A stretch of DNA of 35,935 nt from contig JBMNQS010000014.1 in NCBI GenBank assembly GCA_050944255.1, positions 1 through 35,935 of the forward strand, in the 5' to 3' direction. The notes below the pieces were generated by a model. The model was given only the letters and a program-made list of their open reading frames with translations. It did no database searches and was not told the origin of the DNA. Below are positions 14,956 to 22,693 of the stretch, one piece after another. Position numbers and translations under genes: made by a program. This stretch comes from JBMNQS01 sp050944255 (GTDB lineage: Bacteria; Bacillota; Clostridia; Christensenellales; Maliibacteriaceae). Numbering within the stretch: the stretch's first letter is position 1; every line of letters starts with the position of its first letter.

Positions 14956-16113
14956 ATGAGTGAGAAAAGACGCTACAAGATATTTTTCAGGATCCTGTAC
15001 ATACTGGCCGGACCGTTCGTCAGATGGAGAATGAACTACAGCGCGCAGGTCGTCCGGGACCTTAACCATCCGACCCTGATCATCAGCAATCACACCACCG
15101 ATTGGGATCCCCTGCTGGTGTCCCTGGCCTTTAATTGCCACATGTTCTTTGTCGCCAGCGAGCACATTTTCCGCTGGAAGCCTATATCGCATTTTTTGTC
15201 CTACGTGTTTGGTCCCATTGCCCGCGTCAAGGGCCGCGCCGACGCCAGGACCGTCATGTCCGTGCTGCGCACCATAAAAAACGGCCATCATGTGGCCCTT
15301 TTCGCCGAAGGCGTACGCACCTACAGCGGCGTCACCAGGCCTATCATCGCCTCCACAGGTAAACTTGTAAAAACCTCCGGCGCGGACCTCGTCACATTCC
15401 AGATCACCGGCGGCTACTTCGCCTCTCCCCCGTGGGCCAAGTCCCTGCGCCGGGGCAGGACCAGCGGCCGGGTGGCCGGCCGCTATTCGGCCGCACAACT
15501 GAAGGAAATGTCCGCCGAGGAAATAACCGCCCTGATTCAAAGGGATATCCACGTAGATGCCTATGCCGATCAGGAAGCGGCGCCGGTGGCCTTTAAGGGC
15601 AAGCTCCTGGCCGAGAACCTGGAAACGGCACTGTACCTCTGCCCGGCCTGCGGGGCCATGGAGTCCTTGACTTCAGAGGATGACCGCCTCACCTGCAGAA
15701 ACTGCGGCCTCTCTGTCCGCTACACCGAATACGGCCGCTTTGAGGGAGACGCTCCCTATGACACCGTCACCGCATGGGACGCCTGGCAGACGGAAAAGCT
15801 GCATGAGATCATCTCCGCCGCGGATAATGACGATGCCTTCATTTGCGACGACAATCAGCAGCTTTATGCGGTGGACCCCTGTATCAGCGCGGAACTGGTT
15901 GAAACCGGCACGCTCACCATGACAAAGAGCGCCCTGAAGATCGGAAGCTACATCTTCCCCTACAGCTCGATTTCCGGCGTTTCGCTCTGCGCCCAGCGGA
16001 CGTTCACCTTCACCACGGGCGACAACAAACACTACGAAATCAAATCGGAATACCCGCGCAGCGCCGTCAAGTACGAGGCCGCCTACCTCAGGTTAAAAGG
16101 GCAGCAGGCATAA
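14956..16113 (+). CDS. PlsC-type acyltransferase fused to a zinc ribbon and C-terminal PH-like domain
   Basis: 385 residues from ATG 14956. Residues 35-150 form a glycerolipid acyltransferase domain: motif I NHTTDWD with His46 and Asp51 (HX4D), and motif III FAEGVRTYSG (118-119 EG). These enzymes acylate lysophosphatidate or similar acceptors at the membrane. Unusually, residues 229-250 carry a CPACG...CRNCG zinc ribbon, and the last ~80 residues (SALKIGSYIFPYSSISGVSL...) look like a bacterial PH-like beta domain. The start has a weak ribosome binding site; an upstream in-frame ATG at 14878 lies before the promoter -10 and is rejected. The domain combination suggests a regulated or scaffolded lipid enzyme. 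Confidence 0.82.
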   Translation: MSEKRRYKIFFRILYILAGPFVRWRMNYSAQVVRDLNHPTLIISNHTTDWDPLLVSLAFNCHMFFVASEHIFRWKPISHFLSYVFGPIARVKGRADARTVMSVLRTIKNGHHVALFAEGVRTYSGVTRPIIASTGKLVKTSGADLVTFQITGGYFASPPWAKSLRRGRTSGRVAGRYSAAQLKEMSAEEITALIQRDIHVDAYADQEAAPVAFKGKLLAENLETALYLCPACGAMESLTSEDDRLTCRNCGLSVRYTEYGRFEGDAPYDTVTAWDAWQTEKLHEIISAADNDDAFICDDNQQLYAVDPCISAELVETGTLTMTKSALKIGSYIFPYSSISGVSLCAQRTFTFTTGDNKHYEIKSEYPRSAVKYEAAYLRLKGQQA

Positions 16114-16171
16114 TCTTTTTATGCCTGACCGCGCCGCCTTCTGTCCGGCGCCGGTCCCCTCACCCGGATAC

Positions 16172-16203
16172 AAAAACAACCGCATGAAAATGCGGTTGTT
16201 TTT
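16172..16203. terminator. Bidirectional terminator between plsC-like gene and dhaL
   Basis: Perfect 14 bp stem AAAAACAACCGCAT (16172-16185)/ATGCGGTTGTTTTT (16190-16203) with a GAAA tetraloop. Confidence 0.85.
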
Positions 16204-16218
16204 TATTTCATGCCTTAA

Positions 16219-16842
16219 TTACTCCACACTGAGCGTAAACGCCTTGAAAATCAGCGCCACGCTGGTGGCCCCGGCATCCTGATGCCCGATGGCGTTTTCC
16301 TTCTGATAGCGGGCCCGGCCCTTTGTAGCCAGCATGCTCTTTGTGGCCTCCGCCCCGGCCAGCGCCGCTTCATGCGCCCTTTGGAAGGCGTCGTGCAGGC
16401 TAAGACCTGCGTCCGCCGCCTCTTTCATGGCGTTTGCCGCCGGCACCAGCGCGTCCACCATGGTCTTTTCCCCCGGCGCGGCTTTGCCCAGCGCCATCAC
16501 GCCCTGGCTGCCCGCCTCGATCATTTTGGCGAAATCACCGGTGTCAAGCTCGGCCTTTCCCTTGACCAGCATGGCGCCCTTCATGAAAATGGTGGCGAAC
16601 AGCGGCCCGCAGGTGCCGCCGATCTCCTTCATCAGAAGGCGGGCCGCCTCCAGCCACATACTGGTGATATCCTGATACTGCTTGTCCTTGATCAGCGCGT
16701 ACATGGCCCGAAATCCCTTGAGCATGCTGGCGCCGTGATCGCCGTCGGCAATGGCGGCGTCAAGCTCCGACAAGAGCATCATATTCTCGTCAAACAGCTG
16801 TGCGCAGATTTCAAAAAACTTTTTGGATTGTTCAATATTCAT
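16219..16842 (-). CDS. dhaL: Dihydroxyacetone kinase-type subunit L (ADP/ATP-binding)
   Basis: 207 residues from the ATG at 16842. DhaL binds the nucleotide that phosphorylates the ketose held by DhaK. The Mg-binding motif is DAAIADGDHG, with Asp28, Asp33 and Asp35 present; the usual Gly before DGD is Ala. The GGTCGPLFATIF loop and the KGRARYQKENAIGHQDAGATS segment also fit the family. A GTG at 16857 overlapping the dhaK stop by 4 nt (GTGA) would add five residues and would be translationally coupled; the two starts cannot be separated by eye. No PTS-type DhaM is adjacent, so it may use ATP directly and may act on a ketose other than dihydroxyacetone. Confidence 0.87.
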   Translation of the reverse strand: MNIEQSKKFFEICAQLFDENMMLLSELDAAIADGDHGASMLKGFRAMYALIKDKQYQDITSMWLEAARLLMKEIGGTCGPLFATIFMKGAMLVKGKAELDTGDFAKMIEAGSQGVMALGKAAPGEKTMVDALVPAANAMKEAADAGLSLHDAFQRAHEAALAGAEATKSMLATKGRARYQKENAIGHQDAGATSVALIFKAFTLSVE

Positions 16843-16853
16843 ACCTGCGTCCC

Positions 16854-17864
16854 TCACTTGAAATGATAGAAGCCCGGCGATACGGCATCCTGGTCATAGA
16901 GCATTTCCAATTCGTCGTCCAGCTTCATTAGCGTCACGGACAAACCGCCCATTTCCTGCGATGTGCAAAGATCGCCGTACTCGGTGGCATGGACCGTGAT
17001 ACCCATGTCCTTTAGAATCTGGTGCACCCTGCGCGCCACGATCAGGCACTCCATGCGCGTGGAAGAGCCGTAGCTGTTGACGCACAGGGCTACTTTGTCC
17101 CCGGCTTTGAATGCCAGGTCGTCGGCGAATATTTTATCCAGCATCAGCTGGGCCGCCTCGTCGGCGGTGCAGAGCTTTCTCTTTTCAATGCCCGGCTCAC
17201 CGTGCACGCCCATACCCACCATCATCATATCGTCCTCCAATTCAAAGATGGGGGTACCCACCGCCGGCAGCGTACAACTGGTCAGCGCAATGCCGATGGA
17301 GCGGCAGTTGTCCCTGGCCTTCACCGTGGCGTGCAATACCCGGTCAAAGTCCCACATCAGCTCCGACGCCGCCCCGGCGATTTTGATGACGAACAAATCC
17401 GCGGCGGTACCGCGGCGGCTCTCCTTGTCATCGGGACCGGCGGAGGCCACATCGTCCCATACCAGGACCGTCTCCACCCGGATATCCTCCATGCGGGCCA
17501 TCTCCTGGGCCATATCGAAATTGATGATATCGCCCTGGTAATTGCCGTAGATCAAGATGGCGCCCGCGCCGCTCTCGGAGGCCTTGATCCCCTCGTAGAC
17601 CATATCCGCGGAGGGTGAGGCGAAGATGTTGCCGTGCACGGCGCAGTCGCCCATGCCCTGCCCGATGAACTCCAGAAACAGCGGTTCATGTCCGCTGCCG
17701 CCGCCGATGATGATGGCCACCTTGCCCTCTTTGGGCACATCGTTTCTGACCACCACATTCATACCCTCAATCTGGCGGAATTTCGGGGCGTTGGCTAAAA
17801 TGAAACCTTCCACCAGTTCATCGGTCACTAAAAACGGGTCATTGATAAACTTCTTCATTTTCAT
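16854..17864 (-). CDS. dhaK: Dihydroxyacetone kinase-type subunit K (ketose-binding)
   Basis: 336 residues from ATG 17864, with AGGAGG 9 bases upstream. DhaK binds a short ketose covalently through a histidine: here His221 in GMGVHGEPG. The substrate-site loop GGGSGHEP (54-61, His59) and GNYQGDIINF (Asp112) match the family. It is the first gene of a two-gene unit with dhaL. Related DhaKL pairs are known to act on L- or D-erythrulose as well as dihydroxyacetone. The neighbouring deoC and the two unusual RpiB-type isomerases favour a sugar-phosphate pathway, possibly for a tetrulose; this is inference. Confidence 0.9.
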   Translation of the reverse strand: MKMKKFINDPFLVTDELVEGFILANAPKFRQIEGMNVVVRNDVPKEGKVAIIIGGGSGHEPLFLEFIGQGMGDCAVHGNIFASPSADMVYEGIKASESGAGAILIYGNYQGDIINFDMAQEMARMEDIRVETVLVWDDVASAGPDDKESRRGTAADLFVIKIAGAASELMWDFDRVLHATVKARDNCRSIGIALTSCTLPAVGTPIFELEDDMMMVGMGVHGEPGIEKRKLCTADEAAQLMLDKIFADDLAFKAGDKVALCVNSYGSSTRMECLIVARRVHQILKDMGITVHATEYGDLCTSQEMGGLSVTLMKLDDELEMLYDQDAVSPGFYHFK

Positions 17865-17918
17865 GAAACAGGCCCTCCTAAAATGATTCAATTATATGTC
17901 CATACATCTGCTGCCTCT

Positions 17919-17947
17919 ATTTTATAACGCATCGCGGAATTGTGCAA
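17919..17947 (-). promoter_or_regulatory. Promoter of dhaKL
   Basis: Minus strand: TTGCAC (17947-17942), 17 bp, TAAAAT (17924-17919). Its -35 is only 8 bp from the -35 of the opposing deoC promoter, so one bound regulator could control both. Confidence 0.5.
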
Positions 17948-17955
17948 TACAAACC

Positions 17956-17984
17956 TTGACATCGGCAAAAAGGGCGTCTATACT
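17956..17984 (+). promoter_or_regulatory. Strong promoter of deoC with long leader
   Basis: TTGACA (17956-17961), 17 bp, TATACT (17979-17984), close to consensus. Transcription would begin near 17991, leaving a leader of ~220 nt before deoC. The leader (17991-18214) has no supported ORF and no recognised riboswitch. Confidence 0.7.
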
Positions 17985-18214
17985 GAAATTCATGGACCGC
18001 TCTCATGCGGAATGCGCGGAAAAAACCCTTTATGAATAAATATACGCCTATCTGCACCCGGAACCAAAGGGTTGCCCTCTCGTTTTCCCGATACCCGAGG
18101 ACAGCCGTGCGATGGCATTGCGTGCAAAAACCCTGCCCGTTTCCAGAATGCCCTACGATCGGCATCCGGCCGGCTACTCCGATACCGCCAAAAACTTAAA
18201 CGAGGAGCCTCTTT

Positions 18215-18925
18215 ATGCATCATCTGACAGCCGAATCCCTGGCCAAATACTTCGACCATACGCAATTGAAAGCCGCCGCAACGTACGAGGACCTGAGAGA
18301 GCTCTGCGGCCAAGCGCGCCGCTACGGCTTTCAGATGGTGGCCGTCAATCCCGCCTCCGTCTCGTTTTGCGCAGGAGAGCTTGCCGGAAGCGGCGTGCTG
18401 GTAGGCGCCGCCGTGGGATTTCCGCTGGGACAAAACACGCTGGAAACCAAACTCTACGAGACCCGGGACGCCATCAAAAGAGGCGCCGGCGAGATCGACT
18501 ATGTCATCAACATCACCCGCCTCAAGGCCGGGGACCGCGCGTACATCAAGGACGAAATGCAGCGCATCGCCGATGTCTGCAAACAGAGCGCCGTCACCAG
18601 CAAGGTCATCTTCGAAAACTGCTACCTCACAGACGACGAAAAAAAGACGCTGTGCGAGATCGCCGTGGAGACGGGCATCGATTTTATCAAGACCTCCACC
18701 GGCTTTGGCCCCGGCGGCGCCACCGTGGAGGATATCAAACTGATGAAGTCCATGGTGGGCGATCGCGTGAAGATCAAGGCGGCAGGCGGCGTGCGCACGC
18801 TTGAAGGCGCCCTTGAAATGATCCGTCTGGGCGTATCGCGCATCGGCTCATCCGCCAGCGTGGCCATAGTGGAGGATTTCATCCACCACAGGGCAACTGC
18901 CGGCGGCGATGATGGCAGCTACTGA
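18215..18925 (+). CDS. deoC: Deoxyribose-phosphate aldolase
   Basis: 236 residues, standard for bacterial DeoC. It cleaves 2-deoxyribose 5-phosphate to acetaldehyde and glyceraldehyde 3-phosphate through a lysine Schiff base. Seen: Asp95 in EIDYVINI, Schiff-base Lys159 in FIKTSTGFGPGG, and Lys188 in IKAAGGVRT. GAGG precedes ATG 18215. The gene is not with nucleoside phosphorylase or phosphopentomutase genes; it sits between dhaKL and two RpiB-type isomerases, so it may act in that sugar pathway rather than in deoxynucleoside salvage. Aldolases of this family accept related aldehydes, which leaves the true substrate open. Confidence 0.92.
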   Translation: MHHLTAESLAKYFDHTQLKAAATYEDLRELCGQARRYGFQMVAVNPASVSFCAGELAGSGVLVGAAVGFPLGQNTLETKLYETRDAIKRGAGEIDYVINITRLKAGDRAYIKDEMQRIADVCKQSAVTSKVIFENCYLTDDEKKTLCEIAVETGIDFIKTSTGFGPGGATVEDIKLMKSMVGDRVKIKAAGGVRTLEGALEMIRLGVSRIGSSASVAIVEDFIHHRATAGGDDGSY

Positions 18926-18969
18926 AAAACCGTCTTTATTCCCCGGATAAAATCTGGCTTTAAACAGTA

Positions 18970-18997
18970 AAAAAGATCAGGCGTGCCTGATCTTTTT
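18970..18997. terminator. Bidirectional terminator between deoC and the isomerase genes
   Basis: Perfect 13 bp stem AAAAAGATCAGGC (18970-18982)/GCCTGATCTTTTT (18985-18997), 2 nt loop. Confidence 0.85.
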
Positions 18998-19007
18998 GTT
19001 GTCCAGT

Positions 19008-19490
19008 TTAATCGGCCTCTTGCCCCATGTCCTCAAGGAACGTCTTGGAGTCATACAGTATCTTACTGAGGGGCTCTTCAGGATCGCGTCCCGCGAGAAA
19101 CGGCGTATTCAAAAATTCGTCCACCATTTCCCTGGCGATTTCCGGCGTCACTACGCGCCCGCCCATGACCATGACGTTGGCATCATTGATGATGCGGCAA
19201 TTCCTGGCGGTGTACTTACACTCCACCAGAGCCGCCTTGACGCCGCGGTAACGGTTCAGCGCCTGGGAAATGCCCATGCCCGTTCCGCAAAAACCAAATC
19301 CCATATCGTTTTCACCCGACTGAATGGCGGCGGCAATATTCCTGGCCGCATTCAAAAAACTAACCGGCTCATCCTCGCTTTGCGTTCCCACATCGCGGAC
19401 CTCATACCCCAGCGAGATCAGGTGCTCCTTGATGTTGTCCTTCAGTGCCAGTCCGGCCCTGTCGCTTGCAACAACGATTGCTTTTGCCAT
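19008..19490 (-). CDS. RpiB/LacAB-family sugar-phosphate isomerase, paralogue 1
   Basis: 160 residues from ATG 19490, with GGAGG upstream. The family interconverts aldose and ketose phosphates by an enediol mechanism. The catalytic Cys68 is present in CGTGMGIS. Two residues typical of ribose-5-phosphate isomerase B are changed: the His of the SDHAG motif is Arg11 (ASDRAG), and the ring-opening His of the HNxxNV motif is Ile101 (INDANV). Loss of the ring-opening His fits an acyclic substrate such as a tetrulose or tetrose phosphate. It is shares about half its residues with paralogue 2, 138 bp upstream, but has its own promoter. I therefore do not name it rpiB. Confidence 0.85.
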   Translation of the reverse strand: MAKAIVVASDRAGLALKDNIKEHLISLGYEVRDVGTQSEDEPVSFLNAARNIAAAIQSGENDMGFGFCGTGMGISQALNRYRGVKAALVECKYTARNCRIINDANVMVMGGRVVTPEIAREMVDEFLNTPFLAGRDPEEPLSKILYDSKTFLEDMGQEAD

Positions 19491-19534
19491 GTTTGTTCCT
19501 CCGTTCATAAAGTTTTAGGAATTGACGACGTTTC

Positions 19535-19564
19535 ATTTTACCACTAAACAACCACTAAGCGCAA
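19535..19564 (-). promoter_or_regulatory. Promoter of isomerase paralogue 1 with operator repeats in the spacer
   Basis: Minus strand: TTGCGC (19564-19559), 18 bp, TAAAAT (19540-19535). The spacer is almost entirely two direct repeats of TTAGTGGT (19558-19551 and 19547-19540), 11 bp apart, so a regulator here would sit between -35 and -10. Confidence 0.55.
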
Positions 19565-19628
19565 TTTACGGGCCAAAAAAAGAACGGAAAAACCACCCTT
19601 TTTAACCTTTTGCAAAGCCCGGCGAAAA

Positions 19629-20099
19629 TCATTCCTGACCCAGGGTCTCCACGCGCTTCATCTCCCGGTCCAGCTCTTCCTTGAGCGGGCCTTCAAACCC
19701 GGAGAGAAACTCCGTGCCGAGAAACTCATCCACCATCTCCCGGGCGATCTGCGGCGTCACGACAAACCCGCCCATAACCAGTACGTTGGCGTCATTGATC
19801 TCACGGCTGCGGCGCGCGGTATACTTGCTTTCCACCAAAGCCGCCTTAACGCCCTTAAAGCTGTTTAACACCTGGGAGATGCCCATGCCCGTCCCGCAAA
19901 GGCCGATGGCGGCGTCATACTCGCCGGACTGCACGGCCTTGGCCACATAAATGCCCGCATCCACGTAGGTCAGGCCGTCGTCCCGGGTCTTTTTACCCAC
20001 GTCGGTGACCTCGTGGCCCAGGGACTCCAGATACTCAATGATGTTGTCTTTCAGCGCAAACGCAGCCGCGTCGCTTCCGATCACGATCCTTTTACCCAT
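19629..20099 (-). CDS. RpiB/LacAB-family sugar-phosphate isomerase, paralogue 2
   Basis: 156 residues from ATG 20099, with AGGAGG 7 bases upstream. Catalytic Cys68 is kept in CGTGMGIS. The SDHAG His is Ala11 (GSDAAA, as in LacA-type subunits) and the ring-opening His is Ile101 (INDANV), the same change as in paralogue 1. The family works as dimers or tetramers with active sites across subunits, so the two paralogues could form a mixed complex as LacA and LacB do. Tetrulose-4-phosphate isomerases of erythritol pathways belong to this family, which would suit the nearby DhaKL; that is inference. Confidence 0.85.
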   Translation of the reverse strand: MGKRIVIGSDAAAFALKDNIIEYLESLGHEVTDVGKKTRDDGLTYVDAGIYVAKAVQSGEYDAAIGLCGTGMGISQVLNSFKGVKAALVESKYTARRSREINDANVLVMGGFVVTPQIAREMVDEFLGTEFLSGFEGPLKEELDREMKRVETLGQE

Positions 20100-20112
20100 G
20101 TTCAATCCTCCT

Positions 20113-20185
20113 GCTTAAATTTTAAGCGTTCCGCACGCAAAAACTGATTATGCTTATCATAACACACCGCCGCTATGCCGCGCAA
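20113..20185 (-). promoter_or_regulatory. Promoter and palindrome upstream of isomerase paralogue 2
   Basis: Minus strand: TTGCGC (20185-20180), 18 bp, TATGAT (20161-20156), the same -35 hexamer and spacing as the paralogue 1 promoter. Between it and the ribosome binding site is a palindrome GCTTAAA-T-TTTAAGC (20113-20127), a possible operator or short hairpin. The 20186-20377 stretch beyond shows no gene. Confidence 0.5.
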
Positions 20186-20377
20186 ACAATATGATTGGGC
20201 AGCGTACGGTCAAAAAAACACCTGCCGGCAATTTTCCATGTGGCCCCCGCGTATACAAAACAAGCCGGCTATAAATGCATGGGGTTTCCTCATCGTCTGC
20301 CGCCGGGAGACACTAAAACCCAGCCCTTGCAGGCCCGAGCACCTGTGAATCACTTCGATATCCATGACTCGGAACAT

Positions 20378-21190
20378 CTACATATCAAAATGCTGGTTTG
20401 CATGGTCCGGCCTTCGCTCCTGCTCCGGCGGCAGCGTCATGTAATCTCCGTACAGATGCGTGAGATACGCCTCGGCATCCCGAAACGCCGGAAAATAATC
20501 GTTTTCAAACCAAATAGGTTCAATATGATGCACCCACCGGGCTTCGATCAGCTCCTTACGCATCGAATACTTGCTGCAGATATTGATGTAATACTGCGTC
20601 ATCTCATGTTCAAAGCGATACATCACCTTGTCCGAGCGCCGGATCAGCCACTGCCTGGAAACAAACAGGGCGAGCATCCACGCCACGCACACAATGGCAT
20701 AACGCTTGACGTACGGCGGGCGAAACGGTATGGGATGGCGGACCTTGCGCAGGTACATGGCAAAGAGCGCTTTGCGTTCCAGCCATTGCAGCCGCCGCTT
20801 CACAGGATGATCCGATGTCCTGACAATGGGGAAAATATCGATGCAATGCTGCCCGTTCATTGTGATCTTGCCAAAAAATCTGGGATGCGACGCATTGGTC
20901 CGCGGATGGCTCAACGCAAAGCCCTCCGGTAGCGCCGTCCCGCACAGCCGGGTAAATTTCTCCAGATTCTGCCGCGTCATACCGATATCAATATCGTCGT
21001 CCCATGGAATAAAGCCCTTGTGCCGGACGGCGCCCAGCACCGTTCCGGCCAAAAGAAAATACTCAATATCATGCTGCCTGCACAATTGATCGACGCAGAC
21101 AAGCGCATCATATGCCCTCATCTGGTGGGCTCTGATCTGCTGGGGCGTCATTTCCTCCGCGTCAGCGTTTTTTTGTATATATCTTGTCAT
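20378..21190 (-). CDS. LicD-family phosphotransferase, last gene of the phosphonate operon
   Basis: 270 residues from ATG 21190 (a GTG two codons earlier is possible). The signature of LicD, a nucleotidyltransferase-fold enzyme that moves a phospho-head group such as phosphocholine from a CDP carrier to a glycan, is clear: FLLAGTVLGAVRHKGF followed by IPWDDDIDIGM, with the metal-binding aspartates. A hydrophobic stretch (about 170-190) could hold it at the membrane. Its start lies inside the end of the ABC ATPase gene (29 nt overlap), which implies coupled translation. In this operon the transferred group may be a phosphonate such as aminoethylphosphonate, by context only. Confidence 0.85.
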   Translation of the reverse strand: MTRYIQKNADAEEMTPQQIRAHQMRAYDALVCVDQLCRQHDIEYFLLAGTVLGAVRHKGFIPWDDDIDIGMTRQNLEKFTRLCGTALPEGFALSHPRTNASHPRFFGKITMNGQHCIDIFPIVRTSDHPVKRRLQWLERKALFAMYLRKVRHPIPFRPPYVKRYAIVCVAWMLALFVSRQWLIRRSDKVMYRFEHEMTQYYINICSKYSMRKELIEARWVHHIEPIWFENDYFPAFRDAEAYLTHLYGDYMTLPPEQERRPDHANQHFDM

Positions 21191-21902
21191 ACTCACTTAG
21201 CACCATCTGCGTATCGCCATACATTTTAATTTCGCCGTCGTGCATCCAGATGGCGGAATCACAGAGATTTTCGATCGTTTCAGGACTGTGGGAAACAATG
21301 ATGACCGTGCGGTCCGACGCGGAGATCAATTCCCGCATCTTCGCGTAGCTTTTTTCCTGAAATCCCTTATCGCCGACGCTTAAAACTTCGTCGATGAGTA
21401 TGATGTCGGTCTCCATTACCGCCGTAATGGAAAACGCCAGTTTGGAATACATGCCGCTGGAATACGTCTTCACCGGTTTATCGATAAACTCGCCAAGCTC
21501 GCAAAACTCAATGATTTCGTCGGATTTCTCCTCAATTTCCGCCTTGGTGAAGCCAAGAAGCAATCCTGAAAGAAAGATATTCTCCCTGCCGCTGAGGTTC
21601 GGCTGGAAGCCGATGCCTATGGCCAGCAGCGAAACCGTGTTATCAAATATGTCAATCGTCCCACGATCCGGCGCCATAATGCCGGCAATGGCGCGCAGCA
21701 ACGTGGATTTGCCGCTGCCGTTTCGCCCCACGATACCCACGATCCTACCACGCTCCACGGAAAAAGTCACATCCCGCACGGCATAGAAATTTTTGCCTTT
21801 ACGCTGCACGTTCAGGCTCTGCTCAGGCTTTTTCAGGGACAGCCGGCTAAGCTCTTTGTAGCTGATATCAAGATGTCGTATATCGATCGCTATTTCATTC
21901 AT
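21162..21902 (-). CDS. ABC-2 glycan exporter, ATP-binding subunit (TagH/Wzt-like)
   Basis: 246 residues. It powers export of a lipid-linked glycan across the membrane with the permease encoded 1 bp upstream. Seen: Walker A GRNGSGKST (60-67), a Q-loop region GFQPNLSGRENI typical of the O-antigen/teichoic acid branch, signature YSSGM (147-151), Walker B IILIDE (167-172) and the switch His in IIVSHS. It lacks the C-terminal carbohydrate-binding domain of large Wzt proteins, so it would recognise cargo only through the permease. It overlaps the following licD gene. Confidence 0.92.
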   Translation of the reverse strand: MNEIAIDIRHLDISYKELSRLSLKKPEQSLNVQRKGKNFYAVRDVTFSVERGRIVGIVGRNGSGKSTLLRAIAGIMAPDRGTIDIFDNTVSLLAIGIGFQPNLSGRENIFLSGLLLGFTKAEIEEKSDEIIEFCELGEFIDKPVKTYSSGMYSKLAFSITAVMETDIILIDEVLSVGDKGFQEKSYAKMRELISASDRTVIIVSHSPETIENLCDSAIWMHDGEIKMYGDTQMVLSEYDKIYTKKR

Positions 21903-21903
21903 A

Positions 21904-22692
21904 TCATATCACCTTCGCGTACTGACTCTCGTATTTATAGATGGTTCGGATGCCAATGTAGGCGAACAGCAGACTGACGATCATCCACGAGACGTACCAC
22001 TTTAAATTCATGGGATTGCCGTCGAGCAAGATATTCCTGAACTGTTCTATGACAAACGCCATGGGATTGTAATGCGCCAGGTACGGGCCATAGACCGGCA
22101 CCCTCTCCTCTATCCGGAAAAACACGCCGGACAAATAGAACAAAAACCGAAGGACAATGGTGGTCAAATTGCTCAGATCCTCCACAAACGTTCCAAAGTG
22201 CAGCAAGAGTGCGCTTGCCGCAAATGTGCCCAGCCATAACAAAATGAACAGCGGCACCACATACAGCACATTCCACGTCATCGGTATGCGGTAGGCAACC
22301 ATCATCCCCGCGATAATCACCACGCTGATCAGCATCTTGAAGAAGTTGATCATCATCTTTTCATTGAGTAATACATATTTGGGCAGATACGTCTTTCTTA
22401 CGATGCTCCTGTTGGCTTTTATCAGCCGCACGCTCTGGGTCACATTGCGGCTGAAAAATGTCCACGCGGTATTACCGATGAAGATCGCTACGGGCAAATG
22501 CGGCTCGTTTGAGCTGAACACCACCTTCACCACAAATATATAGATAAACATAAAGCAGACCGGCTCGAGTACCAGCCAGATCCAGCTTAAGTAGGAACTG
22601 ATTACCTCTGCCTTGAGTTCGGCCCAGGCGGAGTAGACGGTATAGCCCCAGTATCGTTTTATATCGCGCAAAAAGCGCTTCATGATCTGCAT
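21904..22692 (-). CDS. ABC-2 glycan exporter, permease subunit (TagG/Wzm-like)
   Basis: 262 residues with six predicted membrane helices and the N-terminal amphipathic segment (FLRDIKRYWGYTVYSAWAELKAE) common to polysaccharide and teichoic acid exporters. The sequence HYNPMAFVIEQFRNILLDG matches the conserved re-entrant/periplasmic region of this family. It starts 1 bp after the PEP mutase stop and ends 1 bp before the ATPase gene. With the ATPase it would form a four-part transporter that moves a surface polymer or lipid-linked oligosaccharide, presumably the one decorated by the LicD proteins. An in-frame ATG three codons later is an alternative start. Confidence 0.9.
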   Translation of the reverse strand: MQIMKRFLRDIKRYWGYTVYSAWAELKAEVISSYLSWIWLVLEPVCFMFIYIFVVKVVFSSNEPHLPVAIFIGNTAWTFFSRNVTQSVRLIKANRSIVRKTYLPKYVLLNEKMMINFFKMLISVVIIAGMMVAYRIPMTWNVLYVVPLFILLWLGTFAASALLLHFGTFVEDLSNLTTIVLRFLFYLSGVFFRIEERVPVYGPYLAHYNPMAFVIEQFRNILLDGNPMNLKWYVSWMIVSLLFAYIGIRTIYKYESQYAKVI

Positions 22693-22693
22693 T

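Noticed and set aside
18005..18199. 64-residue open frame in the deoC leader
   Set aside because: No ribosome binding site and composition unlike a protein; more likely untranslated leader.
19008..20099. Naming the two isomerases rpiB or lacA/lacB
   Set aside because: Both have lost the ring-opening His and the DH motif of RpiB, and lacAB partners (tagatose genes) are absent.
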